Positions 6,452 through 13,634 of a stretch of DNA of 17,948 nucleotides are shown in pieces. The stretch is from Rikenellaceae bacterium. GTDB taxonomy: Bacteria > Bacteroidota > Bacteroidia > Bacteroidales > UBA932. A model generated the notes under the pieces. It searched no databases, was not told the DNA's origin, and saw only the letters and a program-made list of their open reading frames with translations. Position 1 is the stretch's first letter; every line of letters starts with the position of its first letter. The translations under genes were made by a program, and so were the position numbers. The stretch is from contig CAAGIG010000073.1 in the NCBI GenBank assembly GCA_900769885.1, positions 1 to 17,948 on the forward strand, read 5' to 3'.

Positions 6452-7219
6452 TTATTCTATTTTAAACATATCTGCATCCATCCAGGCAGGAAATTTACTT
6501 CTGAAATTCCTCAACCCCTCCAGATCAAGGTCAGCAGTAAGCAGCATACCATTCTCCCCTGCCGCAATATCATTACCTTTATAATCCACAATCATCGACC
6601 CTCCGTTATATTTCTCATACGGAGAATCACCACTCCTGTTCGCAAAAATATAGTAACACTGATTCTCAATAGCCCTCGCTTTGGCCAGAATCTGCGCTGC
6701 TGCTATTCTCTGAACAGGCCAAGAGGCCACATTTATCATCAAATCGTACTGATTCTCAACATTTCTGCTCCAAACCGGAAATCTCAAATCATAACATACA
6801 TTCAACGCTATTTTCCACCCTTTATATTCAAAGACCGTCCTGCATTTCCCAGGAGAATAGAGATCATTTTCACTGCTCATCCTGAAAAGATGCTTCTTAT
6901 CATATTGATAAACAACTCCTTCCGGAGTAACAAACAAGGACCTGTTATATATCAAACCATTCTCAGCAACAGGAACCGACCCCACCACTGCACTTTTGAA
7001 TTTTTGAGAAACATACTTCAAAAAAGTGAGGCTTTTTCCCTGCATATCCTGAGCACAGGCTCCGTTCATTGTAAATCCGGTAGCAAAAAACTCTGGAAGG
7101 ACAACAATATCGGCCCTGTCTGTTGCAAAAAACTTACCCAACTGTTCTTCAATCCTGATATGATTCAAATCGGGATTTTCCCAAACAATATCATACTGGT
7201 AAACCAAAACTCTCAACAT
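6452..7219 (-). CDS. Carbon-nitrogen hydrolase, omega-amidase (YafV/Nit2)-like
   Basis: 255 residues, a single nitrilase-fold domain. The catalytic triad is visible: Glu43 in VVLPEFFATGF, Lys108 in YDKKHLF, and Cys142 in LNVCYDLRFPVWSRN. The combination of PEFFATGF, KKHLFRMSSEN and CYDLRFPVW is that of the YafV/Nit2 omega-amidase group, which hydrolyses alpha-keto acid amides (from glutamine or methionine transamination) and releases ammonia. Cytoplasmic; no signal peptide. The start codon lies 2 bases after the symporter stop (TAG-TT-ATG), so the two are translationally close. Pairing with a dicarboxylate/amino acid carrier suggests amino acid or keto-acid salvage, which is inference. Confidence 0.88.
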   Translation of the reverse strand: MLRVLVYQYDIVWENPDLNHIRIEEQLGKFFATDRADIVVLPEFFATGFTMNGACAQDMQGKSLTFLKYVSQKFKSAVVGSVPVAENGLIYNRSLFVTPEGVVYQYDKKHLFRMSSENDLYSPGKCRTVFEYKGWKIALNVCYDLRFPVWSRNVENQYDLMINVASWPVQRIAAAQILAKARAIENQCYYIFANRSGDSPYEKYNGGSMIVDYKGNDIAAGENGMLLTADLDLEGLRNFRSKFPAWMDADMFKIE

Positions 7220-7221
7220 AA

Positions 7222-8382
7222 CTATTTCTTCGCAAAAATTTTGTCAACAATCAAAGAAATAGCTCCGTCACCGGTAATATTACAAGCTGTTCCAAAACTA
7301 TCCATAGCAATATACAAAGCAATCATAAGCCCCTGCAAATGAGCATCAAATCCTAGAACAGATGCAATAACACCCAATGCTGCCATAATCGCACCACCCG
7401 GAACACCCGGAGAGGCCACCATTGTGATTCCCAACAACATAATAAACTCAATATAAGTTCCGATATCGGTAGGCATTCCTGTCATAAAAGCTATCGCAAA
7501 AGCACAAGCCACGATTTTCAGAATACTTCCCGACATATGGATTGTTGCACACAATGGCACAACAAAGTCTGCAATATGTTCTCTGACCCCATTTTTCTTG
7601 ACACAAGCCAAAGTAACAGGAATTGTAGCAGCAGATGACTGAGTACCCAAAGCAGTGAAATATGCGGGCATCATCCTCTTCAAAGCGACAAAAGGATTTT
7701 TATGAGACACCGCACCTGCTATCACAAATTGGGTAACAAGCAGCAGCACGTGCATCACAAATATAACAGCTATCACTTTGATAAACAAAGACATCACACT
7801 GACAACAACACCTTCTCCACCCATTTTGAGAAATATCGAAAAAATATAAATCGGGAGAATTGGAATAATAACCTTATTTATCAGAATCACAATAATCTCC
7901 CTTAGGTCGAACAAGAAATTCTTTATTGTATTTCCATTAATGTAAATCATTGTCAATCCCAATACAAAAGCAAGAATCAGTGCAGTAGTGACACCAAAAA
8001 CAGGTGGCATATCGACCACAAAATAGGGATCTATGGTATTCTCAGAGAGAAATTCCTGAGCCACCATTCCCCCCTTATTCAAAATATAGGGGTAGCTGAA
8101 ATGACAACTGTAATAAGAAAACAATCCTGCAAGGACAGTCGACACATAAGCAATCAATGTGGTTATTCCCAACATCTTGCCTGCCCCTTTACCAAGTTCT
8201 GCAATACCCGGGGCAACAAGTCCCAATATCAGCAAAGGGATTATAAAACTCAATATATTTCCAAACAGGGCATTGATAGTGACAAACACTCTGATCAGCC
8301 AATTTGGAAAAAACATTGAACAAACAACACCCAAAAGGATAGCTATGACAATTTTAAGAAGCAATGGAAATTTCAGTTTCAT
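7222..8382 (-). CDS. Dicarboxylate/amino acid:cation symporter (DAACS/SDF family)
   Basis: 386 residues, slightly short for the family (usually 400-440). Inner-membrane carrier coupling Na+ or H+ to uptake of acidic amino acids or C4-dicarboxylates. About eight membrane helices alternate with two re-entrant loops. Signature elements: TQSSAATIP (247-255, hairpin 1 serine-rich motif), ATIHMSGS (279-286, where most members have the cation-binding NMDGT), ASPGVPGG (323-330, hairpin 2), and DSFGTACNITGDG (361-373, TM8 with the Asp and Asn of the substrate and cation sites). The altered NMDGT position may mean a changed cation dependence or substrate. It is the first gene of a likely symporter-nitrilase-nucleotidase transcript and lies divergently from the glycosyltransferase operon, 85 bases away. 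Confidence 0.9.
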   Translation of the reverse strand: MKLKFPLLLKIVIAILLGVVCSMFFPNWLIRVFVTINALFGNILSFIIPLLILGLVAPGIAELGKGAGKMLGITTLIAYVSTVLAGLFSYYSCHFSYPYILNKGGMVAQEFLSENTIDPYFVVDMPPVFGVTTALILAFVLGLTMIYINGNTIKNFLFDLREIIVILINKVIIPILPIYIFSIFLKMGGEGVVVSVMSLFIKVIAVIFVMHVLLLVTQFVIAGAVSHKNPFVALKRMMPAYFTALGTQSSAATIPVTLACVKKNGVREHIADFVVPLCATIHMSGSILKIVACAFAIAFMTGMPTDIGTYIEFIMLLGITMVASPGVPGGAIMAALGVIASVLGFDAHLQGLMIALYIAMDSFGTACNITGDGAISLIVDKIFAKK

Positions 8383-8413
8383 ATCTGTTTCATTATGGTT
8401 TGACTACTATAAT

Positions 8414-8447
8414 TTTGCTCTAAGATAGCAATATTTTCTTACCTTTG
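8414..8447 (+). promoter_or_regulatory. Bacteroidota-type promoter of the glycosyltransferase-pyrC-EamA operon
   Basis: TTTG (8414-8417), 22-base spacer, TACCTTTG (8440-8447), an exact match to TAnnTTTG with a spacer one base over the usual 19-21. The predicted start near 8454 gives a leader of about 14 bases before ATG 8468. No Shine-Dalgarno is present. The minus-strand symporter must be driven from the same 85-base gap; TATCTTAG (8427 to 8420) is the nearest thing to a -7 box for it. Confidence 0.65.
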
Positions 8448-8467
8448 TAAAATACTGTACAATTAAT

Positions 8468-9202
8468 ATGAAAGATAGCAAATTAGTAATTATTCCCACC
8501 TACAACGAAAAGGAGAACATTGAGAAAATGATTCACAAAGTTCGTTCACTGGAGGGCAATTTTCACATATTGGTCGTAGATGATGGTTCCCCTGACGGTA
8601 CAGCAATGATTGTCAAAGGATTGCAAGAAAAATATCCTGACTCGTTGCATATAATTGAGAGGAGTGGAAAATTGGGGCTTGGAACTGCATACATAGCAGG
8701 TTTCAAATGGGCATTGGAGCATAAATATGACTACATTTTTGAAATGGATGCCGATTTCTCCCATAACCCCGATGATTTGATCAGATTGTTCCACGCCTGC
8801 TCCGAAGATGGTGCAGATATGTCCATCGGCTCGAGATATTGCAAAGGAATTTCTGTGAAAGATTGGCCCATCGGCAGAATTATGATTTCCTACGGAGCTT
8901 CTTTCTATGTCCGCAGTGTCCTATGGATGAGAATCTATGACTCCACTGCAGGATTTGTTTGCTACAGCAGAAAAGTTCTGGAACAGATAGATTTGGACAA
9001 TATTGAAATGATTGGATACGGATTCCAGATCGAGATGAAATACAATGCCTGGAAACTTGGATTCAAAATCAAAGAGGTTCCAATCGTATTTACAGACAGA
9101 AAAGAGGGTACTTCCAAGATGAGCAGTTCTATTTTTGGAGAGGCCTTCAAAGGAGTATTGAAATTGAAATTCAAAAAAATCAAACCTGCAACTGAAAAAT
9201 GA
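8468..9202 (+). CDS. Polyprenol monophosphomannose synthase-like glycosyltransferase (GT2, Dpm1 type)
   Basis: 244 residues. Transfers a sugar (mannose in characterised members) from a nucleotide sugar to polyprenyl phosphate at the cytoplasmic membrane face, making a lipid-linked donor for glycan or lipoprotein glycosylation. The GT-A fold is seen as IIPTYNEKENIEKM (8-21), VVDDGSPDGT (36-45), RSGKLGLGTAYIAGFKWAL (65-83) and the DxD metal site in EMDADFSHNPDD (92-103). The acceptor-side elements SRYCKG, STAGFVCYSRKVLE and GYGFQIEMKYNAWKLGFKIKEVPIVFTDR match Dpm1/PMM-type enzymes. There is no C-terminal membrane domain, so it is the short single-domain form. It is first in a three-gene operon; its TGA overlaps the ATG of pyrC (ATGA). 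Confidence 0.93.
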   Translation: MKDSKLVIIPTYNEKENIEKMIHKVRSLEGNFHILVVDDGSPDGTAMIVKGLQEKYPDSLHIIERSGKLGLGTAYIAGFKWALEHKYDYIFEMDADFSHNPDDLIRLFHACSEDGADMSIGSRYCKGISVKDWPIGRIMISYGASFYVRSVLWMRIYDSTAGFVCYSRKVLEQIDLDNIEMIGYGFQIEMKYNAWKLGFKIKEVPIVFTDRKEGTSKMSSSIFGEAFKGVLKLKFKKIKPATEK

Positions 9203-10575
9203 ATACACTTATAAAAGATATTACAATTATAAACGAAGGGCTATCATTCCAGGGTAGCCTTTTGATTAAAGACGAATTAATTGAGGGGATTATCGACAGT
9301 AAATTGGCCGATTATCCGCTAATCAGACACCAATGGGAATCGACCGCTGACAAAGTGATTGATGGAAAGGATTCGTTCCTTATTCCAGGAGTGATTGATG
9401 ACCAGGTACATTTCAGAGAGCCAGGCGCTACCCAAAAAGGTGATATAGAGAGCGAATCGGCTGCTGCAGTTTTAGGGGGAACAACATCTTTTATGGATAT
9501 GCCCAACAACAATCCACCTGTGGTAACCTGCGAAGCTCTTGAACAAAAATACGAAATTGCATCACGCAAATCGTACGCAAACTACTCTTTCTATTTGGGT
9601 GCGACCAACAACAATATCGAAGAAATCAGGAAGGCTGATCCCAGAAAGATTTGCGGAATAAAACTCTTTATGGGTTCTTCTACAGGAAATATGCTGGTCG
9701 ATTCAGATAACGCACTGGATGAGATTTTCGGAAATGGAAAGCATCTGGTTGCACTTCACTGCGAGCAGGAGAGCATAGTTAAAGAGAATACCGAAAAGGC
9801 CAAACAGGAGTTTGGAACCAATCCCGATGGAACTTCCGCTATCCCTTTCAGCGCACATCCCCAAATCAGAAGTGCAAAAGCTTGCATAGAATGTTCTTCC
9901 AAAGCTATCGCACTGGCACACAAGCATAAAACCAGAGCGCACATCCTCCATATCAGTACAAAAGAGGAGATTGAAATGATAGAAAAAGCGAGATTGCAAA
10001 CCCCATCAATTACAGGTGAAATTTGCGCTCACTATCTCTTCTTTGATGACAGCCATTACAGCAAATATGGTTCAAAAATCAAATGCAACCCTGCCATCAA
10101 GAGTTCGGAAGACAGAATGGCAATAATAGAAGCTGTCAAAAATTCGAAAGTGGCGGCTCTTGCTACCGACCACGCTCCTCACCTTGAGAACGAAAAGAAA
10201 GGAGACTACCTGAAAGCTCCTTCAGGAATCCCAACAGTGCAACACTCGTTACAGATGATGCTACAGCTTAATTCTCAAGGAATTATATCCAAAGAGCAAA
10301 TCGTAAAAATGATGTGTCACGCTCCTGCGGATTGCTTCAGAGTAGAAAAGAGAGGATATATTCGCCAAGGATATTACGCAGATATAGTCATATTCAAGAA
10401 AGAGAAATATACCGTCACAAAAGAGAATGTTGCATACAAATGCGGATGGTCACCTTTTGAAGGGGAGTCTTTCGATTACACCATCACAGATACATTTATA
10501 AATGGCACACATACCGTTGCTGATGGCAAACTCACCGGAAACATTAACGCCAAAAGACTTGAATTTGACAACTGA
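9199..10575 (+). CDS. pyrC: Dihydroorotase (class I-like, Bacteroidota type)
   Basis: 458 residues. Cyclises carbamoyl aspartate to dihydroorotate in de novo pyrimidine synthesis; cytoplasmic amidohydrolase barrel. Seen: PGVIDDQVHFREPG (63-76, Arg73 for substrate), GGTTSFMDMPNNNPP, the carbamylated lysine Lys155 in GIKLFMGSSTGNM, metal His187 (ALHCEQE), His251 (HILHIST), and catalytic Asp324 in ATDHAPH. The usual HxH metal pair is QxH here (Gln69, His71). I recall this Gln as shared by Bacteroidota homologues, so it is probably a lineage trait rather than damage. Residues about 33-52 form an extra segment in the small beta domain. Start overlaps the upstream stop by 4 bases; its TGA overlaps the next ATG. 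Allantoinase or hydantoinase are alternatives, less likely given HFREPG and DMPN. Confidence 0.9.
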   Translation: MNTLIKDITIINEGLSFQGSLLIKDELIEGIIDSKLADYPLIRHQWESTADKVIDGKDSFLIPGVIDDQVHFREPGATQKGDIESESAAAVLGGTTSFMDMPNNNPPVVTCEALEQKYEIASRKSYANYSFYLGATNNNIEEIRKADPRKICGIKLFMGSSTGNMLVDSDNALDEIFGNGKHLVALHCEQESIVKENTEKAKQEFGTNPDGTSAIPFSAHPQIRSAKACIECSSKAIALAHKHKTRAHILHISTKEEIEMIEKARLQTPSITGEICAHYLFFDDSHYSKYGSKIKCNPAIKSSEDRMAIIEAVKNSKVAALATDHAPHLENEKKGDYLKAPSGIPTVQHSLQMMLQLNSQGIISKEQIVKMMCHAPADCFRVEKRGYIRQGYYADIVIFKKEKYTVTKENVAYKCGWSPFEGESFDYTITDTFINGTHTVADGKLTGNINAKRLEFDN

Positions 10576-11468
10576 TGAAAAATAGGACAAGCGCTGTTGT
10601 ATACATTTATATAATTGTAGCAGTCATATTATGGGGTATCTCCTTTGTGTGGACAAACTCATTATTGCAAATGAATGTCCCGATACTCACATTCACCTTT
10701 ATGAGAATGGCTGTTGCCGGGGTAGTATTGTCGTTGGCAAGTCTTGTTTTAAGGAAACTTCAGAAGATAAATAAAAAAGACATCAAATGGTTTCTGTTGC
10801 TCGCTCTATGTGAACCATTTATATATTTTCTCGGCGAGACCTACGGATTAAAAGCTACAGGTTCCCCTGCTCTCAGTTCCGTAATTATTGCCACCATTCC
10901 CGTTCTGACACTCGTGGCAGGACAGATATTCTACAAAGAGAAAATTTCTCTTTGGAACACCATCGGGATTTTTATGACCATTCCCGGAATTTTTATGATG
11001 GCATATAGAGGAGAGGGATTCTCTGCCGAATACTCCTGGGGTATCGTACTATTGTTTGTAGCAGTTTTCTCCGCAACAGGTTATTCATCGGTAGTACGCC
11101 GACTCACAGACAAATACAACGATTACACCATAACCACAGTGCAATTTCTTTTGGGAGCACTATATTTCCTCCCATTGGTACTGATTTTCGACAGGAATCT
11201 CATAAGTGCAGACCTTGTCAGTTGGAGAGTCCTCTACCCAGTCTGTTCTTTAGCTGTACTTTGTTCTGCCACTTGTTTCTTACTATATGTCAGAACAATA
11301 CGATCATTAGGAATCACCAAGACTGCCATTTTCACATCAATGATTCCGGCATTCTCGGCTCTAAGTTCATATATTGCAGGTTACGACACATTCACACCAA
11401 TGCAGATTATGGGTATCGCAGTAGTCGTAGCAGGTGTTATATTAACCCAAAAGCCATCTTCTAAATAG
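10575..11468 (+). CDS. EamA/DMT-family transporter
   Basis: 297 residues with about ten membrane helices in two EamA repeats (about 8-140 and 155-290), the standard architecture of the drug/metabolite transporter superfamily. First repeat: VAVILWGISFVWT and FTFMRMAVAGVVL; a conserved LKATGSPALSSVIIATIPVLTLVAG closes it. The second repeat contains GVVLLFVAVFSATGYSSVVRR-like and AIFTSMIPAFSALSSYI. It is an inner-membrane carrier, usually an exporter of amino acids, sugars or metabolites; the substrate cannot be read from sequence. It overlaps pyrC by one base (TGATGA) and so belongs to its operon. Its last 8 bases overlap the convergent tex gene. Confidence 0.88.
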   Translation: MKNRTSAVVYIYIIVAVILWGISFVWTNSLLQMNVPILTFTFMRMAVAGVVLSLASLVLRKLQKINKKDIKWFLLLALCEPFIYFLGETYGLKATGSPALSSVIIATIPVLTLVAGQIFYKEKISLWNTIGIFMTIPGIFMMAYRGEGFSAEYSWGIVLLFVAVFSATGYSSVVRRLTDKYNDYTITTVQFLLGALYFLPLVLIFDRNLISADLVSWRVLYPVCSLAVLCSATCFLLYVRTIRSLGITKTAIFTSMIPAFSALSSYIAGYDTFTPMQIMGIAVVVAGVILTQKPSSK

Positions 11469-11471
11469 AAG
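11458..11471. repeat. Inverted repeat covering both stop codons of the convergent EamA and tex genes
   Basis: CTTCTAAATAGAAG is a 6-bp inverted repeat around AA. The EamA TAG (11466-11468) and the tex TAG (read on the minus strand, 11463-11461) both lie in it. No GC-rich terminator with a U-tract is visible near this junction on either strand. Confidence 0.5.
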
Positions 11472-13596
11472 AACTGCTATCAAGTTCGAGAGCTATTCTG
11501 CTCCTTTTTATATCGACATCCAGAACTCTTACCTTCACGTGCTGATGTAGGAGTACTTTCTTATTGTGCAATTTAGAGATATGTATCAAACCATTTTGCT
11601 TGATACCGAAATCGACAAATGCTCCGAAGTTGGTCACATTGGTAATAATACCGGGCAATACCATACCTTCCTTAACATCTTCAATGGTTCTTATATCTTC
11701 AGCAAATTCCAGCACCTTATAACTTGCACGAGGATCCCTTCCCGGCTTCGCCAACTCGCTCATAATATCTGTCAGAGTAGGCATACCCACTTGCTCATCT
11801 ACATAACTTTCCAGTTTTATAGCCTGACGCAGAGACTCATCCGACACAAGTTCCGCAACTGTAACTTTTGTATCCTTCGCCATCTTCTCTACAAGTTTAT
11901 ATCTCTCGGGATGGACTGCAGTATTGTCTAACGGGTTGGCTGCACCCGGAATTCTCAAAAATCCCGCACATTGTTCATAGGCTTTATCGCCCAAACGTTT
12001 TACTTTCAACAATTGTGCTCTCGAAGCAAAAGGACCATTGGCATCTCTATGCTCCACAATATTTTTTGCAAGAGCAGGTCCAATACCGGAAACATAAGAG
12101 AGCAGATGCTTGCTTGCTGTGTTAAGGTTAACCCCCACACTGTTTACACATTTTTCAACCACCTCATCCAAACTGTTCTTCAACAGAGTCTGATCCACAT
12201 CGTGCTGATATTGACCCACACCTATGGATTTGGGGTCAATCTTGACAAGTTCTGCAAGAGGGTCCATTATTCTGCGACCAATAGAAACAGCTCCCCTTAC
12301 AGTAACATCATAATCGGGAAATTCCTCTCGGGCAGCTTGCGAAGCAGAATAAACAGAAGCACCATCCTCACTGATTGAATAAACTTTAAGATTCTCAGGA
12401 AGGGCCATTTTCTTAATGAAATTCTCGGTTTCACGTCCGGCAGTTCCATTTCCTATGGCTATCACCTCTATTTTATAAGCGCTAACCATATTGGAAATTT
12501 TCTTCATCGCCATAGTTCTCTCATTTTGAGGAGGATGGGGATAAATTGTATCATTATGCAACAATGCTCCCTGCGCATCCAGACATACCACCTTGCATCC
12601 CGTTCTATAACCGGGGTCAATAGCCAAGACTCTCTTCTGTCCCAAAGGTGGAGACATCAGCAATTGGGTAAGATTCTCTCCAAAAACCTTTATAGCCTCA
12701 ATATCGGCCTTCTCTTTAACCATCTTCAGCACCTCATTCTCAATCGACGGATGAAGAAGTCTCTTATAAGAATCCTCCACAGCATAATCGAGTTCAAGTG
12801 CAACGGAATCAGATGGTTCCGCTTTCTTACGAAGTACATCAGAATAAATTCTGTCCATCATTCTGTCTGCATCGACATCTATTTTGATTGACAAAACTCC
12901 TTCGGCAGCACCCCTCAGCATTGCCAGCACCCTATGAGACGGAGACCTCGAAATATCCTCCGAGAAATCGAAATAATTTTGATATTTATCTGCCTCTGAA
13001 GACTCTTCATCTTGTCCCTTAGCCAACTTGGAAACAATTTTTCCATAACGGGAATAACTGTATCTCAACGACTCTCTCACTTTAGGAATCTCAGATATCC
13101 ATTCGGCCATAATATCTCTCGCACCGCTAAGAGCTGCATTGACATCCTCGACTTTATCATTGATATACTTTTGGGCAACAACCTTAACATCAGCAACTTT
13201 ACAATTGAAAATAGCCTCTGCCAAAGGCTCCAGTCCTTTCTCCTTGGCAATGGATGCCTTTGTCCTCCTTTTGGGGCGATATGGCAAGTACAAATCCTCA
13301 AGAGTTCTCGAATCGACACAATTTTCAATCTTCTCTTTCAAATCATCTGTCAATTTTTCCTGCTGTGCAATCGACTCCAGAATAGAGTTCTTCCTCTCTT
13401 CCAGTTCCTCAAATCTTTGCAAATAGTGCTTGATTTGAGAGACCTGAGTCTCATCCAGTCCACCTGTCCTCTCCTTTCTGTAACGGGAGATAAATGGAAT
13501 TGTAGCTCCATCTTTTAGAAGTTCAACACAATGTTCCACTCTCCAGTCTGCTACAGAAAGCAAATTGGATATATAATTGACATAAAGAGTTTTCAT
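11461..13596 (-). CDS. tex: Tex, S1 RNA-binding transcription accessory protein
   Basis: 711 residues, somewhat shorter than the roughly 770 of proteobacterial Tex. Nucleic-acid-binding protein related to eukaryotic Spt6, linked to transcription and RNA turnover. In order: the N-terminal Tex helical domain (about 10-310) with SRYRKERTGGLDE and LEDLYLPYRPKRRTKA; a YqgF/RNase H-like domain starting near 320 with VLAIDPGYRTGCKV; tandem helix-hairpin-helix (about 500-565) with GIGPALAKNIVEHR and VKRLGDKAYEQCAGFLRI; and a C-terminal S1 domain (about 641-706) with GMVLPGIITNVTNFGAFVDFG and GLIHISKL. All modules are intact. It starts 38 bases after the ClC gene and may be read from the argS-ygiQ-ClC direction. 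Its 3' end overlaps the convergent EamA gene by 8 bases. Confidence 0.96.
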   Translation of the reverse strand: MKTLYVNYISNLLSVADWRVEHCVELLKDGATIPFISRYRKERTGGLDETQVSQIKHYLQRFEELEERKNSILESIAQQEKLTDDLKEKIENCVDSRTLEDLYLPYRPKRRTKASIAKEKGLEPLAEAIFNCKVADVKVVAQKYINDKVEDVNAALSGARDIMAEWISEIPKVRESLRYSYSRYGKIVSKLAKGQDEESSEADKYQNYFDFSEDISRSPSHRVLAMLRGAAEGVLSIKIDVDADRMMDRIYSDVLRKKAEPSDSVALELDYAVEDSYKRLLHPSIENEVLKMVKEKADIEAIKVFGENLTQLLMSPPLGQKRVLAIDPGYRTGCKVVCLDAQGALLHNDTIYPHPPQNERTMAMKKISNMVSAYKIEVIAIGNGTAGRETENFIKKMALPENLKVYSISEDGASVYSASQAAREEFPDYDVTVRGAVSIGRRIMDPLAELVKIDPKSIGVGQYQHDVDQTLLKNSLDEVVEKCVNSVGVNLNTASKHLLSYVSGIGPALAKNIVEHRDANGPFASRAQLLKVKRLGDKAYEQCAGFLRIPGAANPLDNTAVHPERYKLVEKMAKDTKVTVAELVSDESLRQAIKLESYVDEQVGMPTLTDIMSELAKPGRDPRASYKVLEFAEDIRTIEDVKEGMVLPGIITNVTNFGAFVDFGIKQNGLIHISKLHNKKVLLHQHVKVRVLDVDIKRSRIALELDSSSSI

Positions 13597-13634
13597 ACTC
13601 GTTTAAAATGTTTAAAGAAGATAGATGTAAGAAA

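Noticed and set aside
13012..13518. 168-codon plus-strand open frame antisense to tex
   Set aside because: Lies opposite the Tex N-terminal domain, which is clearly coding; translation has no domain character.
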